64,000 bases of DNA, taken from assembly GCA_003971905.1 (NCBI GenBank), contig RSEE01000014.1, positions 248,001 through 312,000 on the forward strand, written 5' to 3'. This stretch comes from Moniliella sp. 'wahieum'. Its lineage: Eukaryota > Basidiomycota > Moniliellomycetes > Moniliellales > Moniliellaceae. Shown here one piece after another: positions 10,405 to 22,545 of the stretch. The stretch's first letter is position 1. Every line of letters begins with the position of its first letter. Both the position numbers and the translations under genes were made by a program. A model generated the notes under the pieces. That model had not been told where the DNA came from, did not search any database, and saw only the letters and a program-made list of their open reading frames with translations.

Positions 10405-11828
10405 TTCCTCCAGTTTTTGGCGTCCTTGCCGCAAAACAAGAGCGGGAAAGTGAATGGGGGGTACTGTTACGCTGCCATCACCCCAATTTAAAGTGTGTCA
10501 AGCGAAGTTCGGTGGCAAGTGGCCTAGTGCCGTTGAGGCGTTGAGGCGCTAGGATTGTTCCTACAGGGTGTTTTGCGGCTGAACGTACCGAATGTTGGAA
10601 AAACAGCCAGGACGGACGCTTTGCGTTCTTGGCTTTTTCCTTCATCTTTTCGCCTTATCGCCCAAGACCCACCGGTCTTCCCTTCGGCCTTGTCAGCGGC
10701 TGACGTTTGTGGCTTCAGAGCTTCAAGCTTCACTTAGTAGTCACTAGTCACTAGTCACTAGTCACTCCTCAAAGGTTTGTCCGTTCCCTCATTTCCCCTT
10801 GTAGTTGCCTCGTCGGACCCTGGGCTTTAAGCCCCCCCATACAATTCACCCAAGCGTTGCTACAAGCCACACAAGCCACAAATGGCATGGCATCTTACGA
10901 TCTTATTCTTATTGCCATCCAGACTGACCCACTATGAGCATGTTGCATCACAGTTGGCTTGCTCCGTGCGTTAGCCTATGCACACCTCGGCAACGAGAGC
11001 CGAGGAACGTAAAAAAGTGTTGATGGGACGAAAGCAATCGATATTCAATCTTCAGTGAAGTTCAACGTGCAGCTGCATTCGAAGAGTGTTCAATCTACTC
11101 GAGCAGTTAAGATCGGTAGTAGGATCTAAGAGGCAAAGGAGGGTGGTCATCGAAACCAAAACGCCAAACAGGCAGAACAGGCTTCCACAAGCAGAGGAAA
11201 ATGGAGAAACGAGACCAATCAATCGGAACCCAAAAACGAACAGACACGAACAAGAGTCCATACCAAAAACAGGGACCAGAAAGGAGAAAATGGGGGGCGA
11301 ACTAGGAAACACGGACGAAGGCTAGTGCCCAAACGGTGATCTGGCTTGCTCAACGCATACGCGGAGTCTTAAACGCTCAAATCACCGCATCAGGGGAAAC
11401 CTTAATGCTCGCTCAGCAGGACATCAAGAAGCGTTCTCCCCCTCCGGCCTTTACCCGAGGAAAAGGGGGGAAGGGGAGAAAACGTCCAGCGCCGCAGGTC
11501 ACTACTCTTGAGGCCATACGGTCCACAAGAGCAGAAGAGCGAGTCGTCCGGGCTCGAGGTTCTCGAGTAAAAGTGGGCGCGCACCAGCGGGCCACGGTGG
11601 ACGGGGGACAAAAGCATCAACGATCTCAATAAACGTCGTTTGGATCCGTGTCCACCGGGCCCGGGGTGGCAAGGTAGATGGAAAATGGTTAAACTAAGGG
11701 CGACCAGTAGCTGCCCCCGTTTCAATACCATATCAAAAGGACAAAGGTCAGAACCAAGGTCAAGTTTTCCTAGCAAAGGCTAAGCAACGAAGGGGGAAAG
11801 GGCGGTGGAGAGAAAAACATACCAAATG
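10405..11828. other. intergenic, no gene seen
   Basis: Contains AGCTTCAAGCTTCA at 10718-10732 and a perfect 7-bp array, TCACTAG three times plus TCACT, at 10741-10759. Frames near 11080-11780 are open but carry no motif. The right part is probably the 3' region of the zinc-finger gene. Confidence 0.5.
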
Positions 11829-12909
11829 TCACTCAATCTTAATGAGCGTTTGCCAATCCAATTCGCCCGAGGGCGAGGCGGCAGGCAAAATATCCTGTTG
11901 GTCAGAGTAAAGTTCGGAGCGCATGGCCGGGTAGAGAGCAAGAACGAGATCTTTTTGCTCATCCGTCATGCCCTCCTTCTTCACGTGCACATTCTTAATG
12001 TGCCGATGCATGTCGGCACGACGATGGGAAGCGTGGGGGCAATCCCCAAGCGGACAAGGGAACCGCTTGTTGTAACTCGGATCGTGGGTTTTAAGGTGCT
12101 CCTTGAGATTGTATGCACGGTCAAACACCAACGGGCATTGGTCGCACTGGTACATGCGCGGAGCGGCCGGGATAGCGTACGGGCTAGCGGCCTCACGCAA
12201 CGATTGGCGTGTCCGACGGTCAGGGCCAAGGCCCGATGCACCCAACGAAATCAACGGCGGCGGCGACACGCGTGCAGGAGGGGAACATTCACGGACCAAA
12301 GGCGAATGAGCACGCGGTTTAGGCTGAGGGGAACTCGTTCGAGTTTCCCGCTGAAGTAGCCCCTCAAGAACAACCTCGGCCGGGATTTCACGCTTCAGCG
12401 TGCACGCGACAAGTTGATAAACTGGAGCATGGCAGACACGGGGGTACCGCTTGCAGCCATTTCCTTGAGGCTGCTGCACACCGAATCGTAGTCCAGTCCA
12501 TCCGAGGAGGAGGAAGGCGAGGCGGGTAACAGTGCGGCTGGGGCGACGGAATGCGCAGGCGCATGCAACGATTGCTGGGACTGCTGCACAGGCGGCAGGG
12601 CAGACATGCTCATCCACAGCTCCGCCAAGTTGGGAGGGCGGGTGAGTCGAGCGGGACGGATGGTTCGCGGTCCGAAGGAGTGGTTGCGTAGGACGAAGGC
12701 GAAGAGGACGCCTCGCTTGACGACCCATAGCCTGCCAGACCGTGGTCCCAAATGGAGGCGCGCCGGCCTGCGGCACGCGGCAGCGGGCTGCTGGTTGAGC
12801 GACATGATGGACGAGAGGTGTCGTATTGCTTGGCGGGGTCGGCGATGATGCTCGACAGGAAGGCGTCGTAATCGAGCGCAGGAGCGGACATGGGGGCAAG
12901 CTCAGGCAT
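11829..12909 (-). CDS. C2H2 zinc-finger protein
   Basis: A probable DNA-binding protein with a classical Cys2His2 finger, YQCDQCPLVFDRAYNLKEH, followed by a second, CPLGDCPHASHRRADMHRH, near the C-terminus. A helical tail with DEQKDLVLALYPAMRSELY ends at the stop near 11829. The N-terminus, from the ATG at 12907-12909 (MPELAPMSAPALDYDAF), is serine- and proline-rich. Three frames are used in succession (breaks near 12650 and 12400). The second break splits an otherwise natural segment, MLQFINLSRA then LKREIPAEVVLEGLLQRET, so a lost or gained base is likelier than an intron. Target genes unknown. It is convergent with nothing nearby and transcribed away from the intergenic region at 13-15 kb. 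Confidence 0.7.
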
Positions 12910-15241
12910 GGGGAGAAGGAGGAGAAGGCGGTGGTGGAAGTGCGAGGCAGGACGGGGAAGAGAGGTGGCTAGCAGGGATGGTTAGCCCACGAAGGCCTTC
13001 TTAATAGCGACCCACGAGCGGCACCTGCGCTCGCACCTCCAACCAACAGCAGCCCGCAGGGCGCCAGTGTCCCCTTGCATTGCATTTTTCGTGCCCCCCC
13101 GCGCCCCCGCCCGCCGAGCACATGGTTCGCCTTTTTTTTATCTCCGCGGCCTCGCAAGCAGACTGCGCAGCGTAACGCACCCGCACCCACCCCCTGCAGC
13201 GCCCGCATGGCGCCAGTGTATCCTCCATTCCAGGCGCCTCCGGCCTCCGGCGTCCCCGCAGCAGTCTCGCACAGATAACGTTGGTGAGAAAAATAACACT
13301 CTACGCGGTGGAACGTAGGAGACCACGTGACAGCCACGCGTAACGCGGGCCGGCCTAAGAGTCCTGTCAGATGCCTTAGGCCTTATGTCAGCTCCTGCCA
13401 CTGCATCACCGCATCACCAGGTTTCGCATATCATCACCCCCGCATCACATGATTGTCACATGCTATAACACGTGATGCATCATCGTTGACGCGTGATGCC
13501 TCGACCCTTCAAAAAGTATATACATCACTTGCCCATTGACAAAAAAGCCTCCTTGCCCAGCTAAGTAACAAAGCAGACGATTCCTACTTATCGATATCAA
13601 AGCGAACGAAGCTGAGAGGAAGGCCTACCTGTAATAATGCTTTTACTGGATCGGTTCATTGAGCCTCTCTTATACTTTATTGGGCTCACTGGTCGTCAGA
13701 ACGAAAAGATGGCGCGATTGGGAAAGGAGCCGGGAGGATGGAAGGTAGCATGGAGGTCCTGCAACATGAGATAGCAGAATGCATTAAGCGCCGAGAGCCG
13801 AGCCCCGAGGCTCGATGGCCGATGGCCGATGCCCGGAGCCCGAAGCCCGACGCTCTTCCATGCCCGAAAAGATCATCAAGTGGGACAAAGAAATGGAGGT
13901 GTGGATGTGCCACACACGATTATGAACATGGAACTCAACGGCAAATTTAACGTTTTGTGGGAGATGTAAAGCTTAAGGTTACAAAGTTGCCCTTTCCTCT
14001 TCTGGATCAATACCAATGACCTCTATTTGCATTGCCAGAGCCTCGTGATGAATGAATGTCAAACGGCATCGTTGGTGGTGTGGATCCATCACCTATCATA
14101 TGCATCGACACCCCTAGCGGCTGGGATCGAACGCTACCCCAGTGCATCCACGTTCCATGCTGGAAGTATCATAGTGCGGTCAATCCACACAGAGTGTGCT
14201 GAGTTCGGAAAGGGGGGCTTGTGGCCCCTGATGATACTGTTCAGCTATGGAGTCGATGAGCAGCTGGAAACTGAGGGCGTGCCAATGTTGAACCTGACAA
14301 ACTAAGAATTCGAGGTCCGGTCCGAGGGGTCCAGCCTCAGGCCACGATGCCCACCACGCCGTGGTCGTTGCCTCTGCAAATGTTGTGGTCGGTGAAGCTT
14401 GAAGCTCCGGAAGAAGCTTGAAGTACCCAGCGTGCGCCGCATGTCCAAACAATAGCAAGGTATACTGGCCACGATGGTCTTATCTCTGCCCTGGGTTTTA
14501 CCTAGGCGCCACAGTTCAAGATGGTGGTGGTGGTGGGTGGTGATGCAGTGATGGGGCATGGCTACAATGACGCGAATGTGGTTTTTGCTGGTGGGGCCAA
14601 TCGATCATCCACCATACATAAATGATCATCGATTGTCCCGCCACACAGGCACAGTGGCTGTTGTCCCCTTGAAACCATGAGCGACAGGCGGTAGGGTTAT
14701 TTGCAGTGCCGCAGAATGGCACTATCCTGCTCCCACCACTCTACACTGCCGCTGTGCCTGGCGCCCTACATCAGTGCATCATAGCGTCCCCGCTCATGAG
14801 CATGACCTCTATAGAGCTAGTATCAGTTTGGCATTATTTTTGCGGGTTACCACCCTAGCTATCCTATACCCTCGCTTCGAATCCGCAATCAGTCCAGAAT
14901 GGCAATACCGTTTGCCAGTTTGCCCTCATTTGCTTGATCGACATGGTGCTGAGATCTGTTCTCTCGAATGCGCTTCATATCATCGCGGATAATATAGATC
15001 ACTCGTTAGCGTCTCGTATCGAATACCATCTCCCTAGTGCAGCTGACCCACCCGTGTCTCTTCGCTGAGTCGCATTGATATCAAAGAGAGGTATATAACG
15101 TGCGCTTGTGGTCCCCATCGTGCCCTCTCCATCCACACCCACCTCTCCTTCCTTGTTTCTGGCCAAGCGTCCCGCTTCCTCTCGCATTCTTTTTCTTTCC
15201 CTCTCTTCCCTTGATCTCTTTCTCTCTCGCACACTCCTACA
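12910..15241. other. long intergenic region
   Basis: No supported gene. Includes GCATCACC duplications near 13410 and an imperfect 7-bp array (GATGGCC, GATGGCC, GATGCCC, GGAGCCC, GAAGCCC) at about 13813-13853, which creates an open minus-strand frame by repetition only. A TAGGGTTAT motif lies at 14692-14700. Confidence 0.5.
15092..15098 (+). promoter_or_regulatory. TATA box of the RCF2-like gene
   Basis: TATATAA stands 144-150 bases before the ATG, followed by a pyrimidine-rich leader. Position and orientation fit a fungal core promoter. Confidence 0.5.
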
Positions 15242-15996
15242 ATGGGTCTCCTTCACGTTCCTAGCTGGGCCGACTACGGCAACCACGAGTACCGTCAAGA
15301 CCAATACTCATACGGTGTCAAAGCGGCCGCGGCAGGAGCCTTGAGTGGTGTCGGCTTGACCGTGCCCCTTCTTCTCGCCGCACGTCGGGCAGTGCCGGCT
15401 GTGCGCAAGATGCACTCGAGCGTGACCTGCTCCTTGATCGTATCGGCGGCCATCTTCGGTGGGGTATTTGCGGCCGACAAGGGTGGTCTGCGCTTTGGGC
15501 GGATGAACCGGTCGGACCACGGCCATGCCGTTCTGTCCCAAGCGCAGCTTCGCCAAAACGAGATTTGGCGTGAGCTTTCTCCTCGTCAAAAGGCCCTCAC
15601 TTTCCTGAAGGACAACAAAGTGGCTGTTGTCGCTACTGGGTACGTTTTTCCCCTCCCTCACGGTCATTCCTTTCTTTGCTACGCAATCTCTCGACCCGCA
15701 GTTGAAAAATGCCAATACTAACATTCCCTTATCCTTTCCCCAGCGGCATTACTTCTCTTGCACTCTTCTTCCTGTACCTGCAACGTCAACCGATGTCGGC
15801 TTGGCAGAAGCTGGTCCAGGCACGTGTATGGGCTCAGGGGGTGACGGTTACCAGCGCCCTTGGCATAACCGGTCTTTGTTCGGTGTCCACTCCGGGTGAC
15901 GAGCTGGAGAAGGTGCGGAACCAGGCGGAACGTGACTCTTGGTTGTCGCTCCTCAATGTTCAGGGAGTAGAGAACTACACAACTGTAACGAAGTAA
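15242..15996 (+). CDS. RCF2: respiratory supercomplex factor 2-like HIG1 protein
   Basis: Mitochondrial inner-membrane protein of the Rcf2 kind, which associates with cytochrome c oxidase and the III-IV supercomplex. Two exons, 15242-15639 and 15744-15996, join in frame over a GTACGT...CCCCAG intron to give 216 residues, close to the yeast length. The C-terminal half carries the HIG1 domain, with hydrophobic GITSLALFFLYLQ and the signature LVQARVWAQGVTV near residues 155-168. The N-terminal half has two further hydrophobic segments (GALSGVGLTVPLLLAARRA and CSLIVSAAIFGGVFA), as Rcf2 has. This is one of the few genes here with no frame break. The split into Rcf1 or Rcf2 type rests on length and the four-segment layout. 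Confidence 0.8.
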
Positions 15997-16416
15997 AGCG
16001 ACATAAGGAAGCTTGACTGGACTTGTGCCATCCTTCCAACCTGGTCTCTCTGCCGTGATGGACCGTGCGAAAGGATGGTCGTCCAGAGCGGACGATGATA
16101 TGAACCTGACGAATTTCCCGACCATCAATACGATCCCTCACAATTGTGGCACAATCGGGTCCGTGTGACACGTGTTAATAGAACGAGTAGAAGCGTGACT
16201 TGGTGTTAGCATACGTCTCTTCGTCAATGTAGTTTTACCTCTTTTATCTGCAAACAGGAGGGTCGGACGGTTTGACGAGTATAGCTCGTCCTTTCCATAC
16301 ATTAATCTGACTAGCTGGAGCATCTACTGCGACCCTCGCCAGCATTAACGCTATCGGAACAGAACGTGGACCATACAATCGAATCAGCTTAACTGGCCTC
16401 GGAGCGGGCATAGGCC
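15997..16416. other. convergent intergenic region
   Basis: 3' regions of two convergent genes; no gene or repeat seen. Confidence 0.5.
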
Positions 16417-17749
16417 TTAGGCACTTGGCTGCTCTTCTGCACTTCGTTTGTCTCCTGTAGCAGGCGCCTTGCCATTCGTATCAGGCACCGAGGGCGACGC
16501 CGACGCCTTGCCCGAGTCCACAGGCTTAGTGTCCGTCTTCCGCCGTTTGACGCGAGACGACAGATCGTTGACTGGAGCAGGAGCAGCGGGTGCAAAGGGG
16601 GGTACCAGAAGCGCTGCCTCCCGTGGCCGAGTTGGTCGAAGCGCCCAAAAAGGCTTCTTGGATGGTCTTTTGGAGCGCCTCCTTGCTTCCCAAGGGAAAT
16701 GCATCCGAAGAGGACGTCTCGGCCTTGGTCTCGGAGAGTTTGAGCTCCAGGTCGCCCAGAAGCTCCATCACCTCCTGCAATTCGGCTTGAACTTTGGGCA
16801 AGGTACCGAGAGGAACAATATCATCGAAACGTTGGGTAGACTGGGGCACATTCCCCTCACTGGCCTTGAGCTTCTCTGCAAACGCTTCTACCTCAACTTT
16901 GCGTAGCTGAAGGGCATCGATTGCCCCCTTGACCAACTCGGTGGCCTTGGCACGCGCAGCCACGTCAGGGTGGTACTCGAGTGCCAATGCGGTGCGCAGA
17001 CGGCCATCGGCGACGCGGCGGTGATACTTGGGGAGACCAAGCTTGGTAGCGTCCTCCACCACATCCAGACTTGCCTCATAATCCGATGCGGCTTGAGTAA
17101 AGTTTTCCATTTCGAGTCCGAGGTCGCCCAGGTCGGAGAGCACATCGCTCAGCTCGAGCCATACATCCTTCTCATCAAGATGTTTGCCATCGTACGTGAT
17201 CAATGTCGGACCAGATGAGGAAGAGGATGCAGCCAACAGTTTGTTGTACGCGACGCGAGCCATATCAAGAGCCCCAAAGGCCAACCCCAAATCATCTTGC
17301 TCCTCCTCCTCCTCCTCAGGTTCGGCAGCTTGCTCGTCCCCTTCCTCTTCTTCCTCGTAATCGCCCCCAAAGTGAAAGCGGCCGCCATTGGCCGAGGAAC
17401 CATCGACCACCTTGCTCACTGCGGCAGCTGTGGGGGGCGGGGCACCGCCCAACGCACCCGAGTTGGCAATGGCCAGTTGCATCAAAGCACGGCCATACTT
17501 ATGAAGGATGGGCGCCAAGTTGGGCGAGTTGGGTCCATAAACCGGACCGTCCGACGCGGTGCTCTTTCCCTTGCCCTTGCCCTCAACCGAAGCCGGAGCG
17601 GGTGGGTCCACTTGGCCCTCGAGAATCTCGAGTACCTCAGCCAATTTGTCCGCGGCGGCCTCCCAGTGCTTGAGGCCAAGTTCGCGGCAGCCCTCCTCGT
17701 TGTACAGTTGCCGAGTGGGCGACGGGGGAGGCACGTCCGCGTCGGGCAT
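16417..17749 (-). CDS. NASP/Hif1/Sim3-type histone chaperone (SHNi-TPR)
   Basis: Family members bind H3-H4 and act in histone delivery and centromere loading. The first TPR, YNEEGCRELGLKHWEAAADK, is followed by an insert and HKYGRALMQLAIANSGAL. Then comes a long Asp/Glu tract (about residues 140-175) that interrupts TPR2, as in NASP, and then AFGALDMARVAYNKLL, VWLELSDVLSDLGDLGLEME, NFTQAASDYEASLDV and LRTALALEYHPDV. The C-terminus holds a basic cluster, RVKRRKTDTK, a plausible nuclear signal, and ends at 16417. The reading frame changes once, inside a run of six C on the coding strand (16597-16602), just before that basic tail. The start is MPDADVPPP at 17749; an ATG at 17782 would add 11 residues. 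Confidence 0.8.
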
Positions 17750-18021
17750 GGTGCGTGGCAGTAGCAGTGGCGGTGGGGGCATGGTGATGGGAGGGGAACG
17801 ACAAGCGCGGTTTTTCGCGTGGGCTGCGGGATCTCATCTCCAATTTCGCAAACCACGCGACGTGGATGGGTGAGCACGTGAGCGTGACGCGTGAGCCCTC
17901 GTAAGCAGTAGGGTTGGCGCCCCCGTTTGGTCGCGCTGCCGCATGCTAGGGTTAGCCTCCCCGCGTCGCGTCCACATGAGCAAGCAATGGGGCGGTTGAG
18001 CCCATCCCAGTGCAACCAACC
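17750..18021. promoter_or_regulatory. divergent promoter with TAGGGTT motifs
   Basis: A short space between two divergent genes with TAGGGTTGG at 17909-17917 and TAGGGTTAG at 17947-17955. Such telomere-like (Tbf1/telo-box type) sites are known promoter elements in several fungi. No TATA box is evident. Confidence 0.4.
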
Positions 18022-19895
18022 ATGCGCAACATCCCTCTCGGCGGCCCTGTCAAGGGTGTGTCGGCAACAAGGGAAAGAGCAAGGCCACCGCCTCGGCATC
18101 TGAAGCACCTGCCCGCCCACATTCTCGCCGCTCGGCTGTCCAGGCCTTCGTCGACGATGAGGCCGACTCGGGTGCTGAGCAGGCCAGTTCCAGCGGCAGC
18201 GGCAGCGACACGGGCAGCGCGTGGGGTGAAAGCGACGAAGGAGGATCAGAATCTTCCGATGGTGATGTTGCTCGCCCACGTAGGCGCGTCTCTGCTGCTG
18301 AGAAAGATGCGGCGAGCGACCTGAGCTTTTCGGAGGACGACGACCAAAGTCACACTTCGGACGACGACTTCGCCCCACGCGACACGTTTTCCCTGGCCAC
18401 TGGCAAGGCGCGTGGCAAAAAGCGGGTGAGAGGATGGCCAGGCCCAAGTGGCAGCTCAAGCGTTGGCGCCGCGTTGTCCCGGAGGAGCGTGATGCGGTGA
18501 CTGGGGAGGGGGGCCTGGTTTGGCGCGAGGCGCGACACATTCTCAATGAGCACTCGCGCCGCGAACAAGATGTTCTCAAAGCTCTTCTGCAACAAGCGTT
18601 GGCCAAAACGGATGCTGCTCTCGCCAAGGAACGCATTCCCCGGGAGCCACGACTTCCTTCGGCCGTCGTCTCGGCTGCTGCCGGAGGGTGGGGAGCCGCG
18701 ACAAGCGCAGCTGTGGCTGGTGGGGGGGAGAGTAGCTTGGTCGCCTGGAAGATGGAGGAGCAAGGGGACCTAGCGGGCCTTTTTGATGGCGACGAAGAGC
18801 GCGATGACAAGGTCAATGGCTTTGATGGCGAAATTGCCGACATGGAACGAGTTCTTCTCCCTGAGGCGGAGCAGACGGCCCATCTCTTTGCCGCCCGCGA
18901 ACAGCAAGACCAAGTGATTGCTCGTCTTAAAGCTGTACGAGATAAGCTTCGGAAAGAACTGAACGATACTCCGTCGAGTTCAGGGCCTAGTGTACGTACT
19001 TTCTCTCGTCGTATTATAAGACGCAATCCTGACATCTATTCCTTCAGGTATACCGCCAACTATACCCCACGGCCCTCTCGGGCGCGGTTACGCAGGAAGA
19101 TGAGGAGAATCGGGAAGAGATCAGCGACGATGCCGTGGCAGCTGCCACACAGGAGGCCGTCGATGCTGGTGTCGAGATTGAGGAGGACGAGGAGTCGGAG
19201 GGTCTGCGCAAGGAGCGCCCTTCGTCCCCGGCACCAGAGGCTGAAGACCCTAGTTCGACCAGGACGGATCCCGACGTTGCACCAAGGACATCGCAATCCC
19301 CCCGCGAACGTCCATGACACCCCGCCCCAGGCAGAGCAGAGGTACCCCTCATTCAGGAAGGATGTCTGGATCGCAACCACGTGGGTTGCAGAGCGCTAGG
19401 TCAGATCGCTCCCACCACCTAACCGCGGTGGACGGAAGCCTGACGAGTCCGCTAGGCCAACGGTCTACACGCAGCACTGCTCCCGTTTCCCATTTACCTG
19501 AAGGTCCGCGGGACATCCGTCGGATAACGGCAGTCAACAGGGATCTCCGACTGGATCTTCCCTGCACAGGGAGAGACGCCAGGACCATTAGAGGGATCGG
19601 GTATGGCCAGCTTCTTCTCTTCCGTCGCCGGGCGCGTCCGTGGTGCGTTCAATGCTACGGCCGAGAGTTGAGCGCGTGGAGGTATATGCGCCTAGAGGAG
19701 AGCCTGGCTCTTATGAGCGCAACAACTTCTATTGCCTGTATGTTAGTAGTATTCCTTGTTGCCTTGGTGTTTGTTTCCGTGATGCTGGGTTGCATAGGAT
19801 ACCGCAGTGGATTGAGGCAGGGCAGGTGTCGTCGCAGTGTTCCCTCATCTCCCCTGGTTGAAAGTCTGATGATCCAGCATGGGGTTGAGCGTTGA
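18022..19895 (+). CDS. unrecognised acidic protein with C-terminal membrane segment
   Basis: I do not recognise the family. From the ATG at 18022 the coding-like frames give, in order: a basic start; a serine/acidic region (SDEGGSESSDGD, LSFSEDDDQSHTSDDDF); an amphipathic stretch VWREARHILNEHSRREQDVL; a coiled-coil-like stretch, FAAREQQDQVIARLKAVRDK, before an intron (about 18992-19047, GTACGT donor, TTCAG acceptor); a second acidic region, VEIEEDEESEGL; and near the end a strong hydrophobic segment, MLVVFLVALVFVSVMLGCI (about 19740-19797), with a short basic tail. Three or four frame changes separate these parts, so the gene may be damaged by errors or may be two genes. A tail-anchored membrane protein is possible; function unknown. 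Confidence 0.4.
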
Positions 19896-20335
19896 GCTGC
19901 TCTCCCCCCTCAGGGCCAGTGGTGCCAGCAGGACTGCTTTCGGCAGGCAAGTCACGCTTGCCGCGTCCAGCGACGCGCAGACTCGCAATCTCCCTCAAGG
20001 GGGGCACGCGGTGGGCATGCTGGAATACTCCCTGGGTGGGCTAGGTCGGTATACCATCACGTGATGATGGGTTGCGTGTTGCTAGTCGGCTTGACCAAGG
20101 GACACTGCTAGGGTTAGGCTGGCGGGACATGACGCAATTGAAATTGCAATTGAATTGTGATTTGAAATTGAAAGTCGGGCTCTTTTGATTTCGCCCGTGT
20201 TCGATATTTCTTTTCGAGCATCTTCGCCCAGCTTCGCGAATCAACCAACGGCAGAGGCCAAAGACTGAATTTAAAGGACCCCTTTCTCGTCTCGCTCCCT
20301 CCTTGATCTTATCCTCCATCTCCTTCCCATCCACC
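19896..20335. promoter_or_regulatory. FES1 upstream region with TAGGGTTAGG motif
   Basis: Contains TAGGGTTAGG at 20109-20118, about 220 bases before the ATG, and an AT-rich run of related ATTGAA words at 20136-20172. No coding frame. Confidence 0.4.
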
Positions 20336-21644
20336 ATGACCAGCTCCACTGCCGACCAGCTTCTCAAGTGGGGCATTGCCAACAGCTCGTCTGATGCACA
20401 CCAGTCCATCGCTGCATTGGGCGAGGACATCCAGTCCGGCAAGCGCGCCGATTTGGCTGATCCTGGCCTGTACCAGAAGCTGATGGGCAAATCCGAAGCC
20501 GACATGATGAGGAGCAGCTCACTGTGGCTGTTGATACCGGGCGCAGCGTAGAGGACCGTGCTACGGCCTTGGACAACTTTGAAATGGTACGCCTTCCCCA
20601 AGTCTGTGCCTCCCAAGATACACCCCTGCTAACACCCTTCTCTTTTAGCTCGCCGAGTCGATTGACAATGCCAACTTGATGGAGAACATGCAAATGTGGC
20701 CCGTCTTCCTCAAGCTGCTGTCCGATCCATCGGTAGACATCCAAATCGGAGCCGCTTGGATCGTCGGGACGGCTGTGCAAAATAATGATAAGGCACAAAT
20801 GGTGGTGCTGCGTCACGGTTTCCTCCCTGCCCTTCTCAACTTGCTGGAGCACAGTCCCTCCTCTGCGGTCCGAAGTAAGGTGGCCTATACCCTTAGTGGG
20901 CTCCTCAAGAACAACCCGCTGCTATCCGTGCTCTGGATGAACCAAGCTCTTCGAACGAGTCTGGATGGGTGACTTTGGCCAAGGCATTGCAAGACCCTTC
21001 GATCCAGCTCCGGCGCAAGATTACATTTTTGGTGTACAATCTGCTCCTTCAAGACGTCGAGCCCCATGAAGAGGAACCTTTGCCTGCTCCGTTTTCTCCT
21101 CCTGCACCTGCTCCAACTTCAGCCACGACCACGTCCGGTCCTGCCAGCACCAGCACTGCTGTCACTGTGACTTCCCATGCCTCCTCTCCTGCTCCAGCTG
21201 TGGATGCGGCTGCCCCGTTGGAGCAAGGGCCCGCCACAGCTGGTGTTGCCTACCCCGATGTACCCCTTCGTCTGGCCAAGGCGGGCGTGGTTCAAGTTTT
21301 GGCGAGCAGCCTCCTTCCTCAGGGGGTGACGCCAACCTCCCGCCGGCGCCTACCAGGCAGTAACGGACGTTGGGCCCGATGCGGACCAAGAGCCGCGGTT
21401 GGACGTGGACTATGCCGAAAAGGCTGTTCGAACCTTGGCCACTCTGAGTCAAAATGTGGCCCAGCGCAAGTCCCAAACGATGCGGGAGATGATTGGTTCG
21501 ACGCATTTTACCAAGTCCCTTCTCGTTTCGGTCCTTGGTGTCCTCGCTCAGCCTGCGCCGGGCGGAAGCGAACCATGGCACCAAGCTTTGGGAATCGAGC
21601 CTGAGGAGTGGGCCGCGTTCCAAAAAAACGTGCCGGCATTGTAA
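20336..21644 (+). CDS. FES1: Hsp70 nucleotide exchange factor Fes1
   Basis: Cytosolic exchange factor that releases ADP from Hsp70 (HspBP1 family). The N-terminus TADQLLKWGIANSS matches the family start LLKWSIANS. After a 62-bp intron (20587-20648, GTACG...TTTTAG) come the armadillo repeats: LAESIDNANLMENMQMWPVF, GAAWIVGTAVQNNDKAQ (a hallmark of the family), SKVAYTLSGLLKNNP, LRRKITFLVYNLLLQDVE and YAEKAVRTLATLSQNVAQRK. An Ala/Pro/Thr-rich insert of about 70 residues separates repeats near 21085-21230. The frame changes about four times (near 20512, 20922, 21325 in a G run, and 21352); each looks like one missing or extra base in otherwise natural sequence. Confidence 0.88.
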
Positions 21645-22143
21645 GCAGACCTCATGCATCATGTTCTACCAACTTTTGTGCAATATCAATGTTTTCCGTA
21701 CTTTGATTACACCGGAATCCGTAGCTTCTGCCTTCGGATTGCTCTGTCCAATGCTTAATGCCCCTGCAAACAAGATGAGGTGAAACGTTGGCTCTCGTAA
21801 CGATGAAGACATTCGCCTTGGCTTCTGCTCATGCGGCTGAAATGGGGTAGCAAACTCATGTTGTCCCGACTATATATAGACCGCTACTGCCATAGCTGAG
21901 TATCGACGTCATACTGTGCATCCACGCATCTGCCCTCAAAGGATGATGAAACGAGGCATGGAAACTACAAAAAACGAGGGTGTCTGCGGGACGGCAGAGG
22001 CCTGAAGCTTGAAGAGGGAAAAGAGCCCAGAGCAACGCCTCAGGGGATAAAGATGCGCTATGAGGGGTAAGGTGCAAGCTGCCCAAAAGGCATTGGCAGG
22101 GCATGCAACAATAGATGGATTACACGACACTCCCGTGAGCAGC
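21645..22143. other. convergent intergenic region
   Basis: 3' regions of FES1 and RPL30. CTGAAGCTTGAAGAGG near 22001 belongs to the recurrent TTGAAGCTTCAA family. No gene seen. Confidence 0.5.
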
Positions 22144-22545
22144 TTAGTTGGAAACCGAGCTGAGGAGGTCCGAGTCACCGGCGTCCGTCACGGCAAGAAC
22201 GCTTCACAAGTTGATAAGTTAGTGGGCCGGGTATCGTGGAGGAAAGGAGGTAAGGCAGGACACGTACCCGACACGGAAAAGCTTGCCAGAGGCGGTGCCA
22301 AGAGCAACGTTCGAGCCCTGGTAGTGGTGCACCAGCGTCTTGGACAGCATGGCGTAGTACTCCAGCTCCGACTTGCGCAGGGGGGGTGTTGGCCGAGATG
22401 AGGACGAGCTTGGCCTTGCCGTTCCGCAGGTCTTGAGCGTGCTGGAGTAGCCAAGCTGGACCTTGCCCGACTTCATGACAAGTTGCAGCTTGCCATTGAT
22501 GTTCTCCTGCGTCGAGGTCTTCTTCTTGTTGCTCACAGGCGCCAT
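22144..22545 (-). CDS. RPL30: 60S ribosomal protein L30 (eL30)
   Basis: Large-subunit protein of the L7Ae fold. Exon 1 (22268-22545) starts [20 protein letters not shown] and contains [17 protein letters not shown] and the hallmark [20 protein letters not shown], then [23 protein letters not shown] donor (22267) and AAG acceptor join it to exon 2 (22144-22201), which ends [13 protein letters not shown]...SN. About 111 residues, normal for the family. A stretch of about 55 bases (22385-22445) reads in another frame; the natural [13 protein letters not shown] is in the neighbouring frame, so two compensating single-base changes flank it, one near a run of six G. Divergent from RPL37. Confidence 0.92.

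Noticed and set aside
13686-13913. Small minus-strand gene
   Set aside because: The frame is kept open by the period-7 GATGGCC-like array and has no start context or homology that I recognise.
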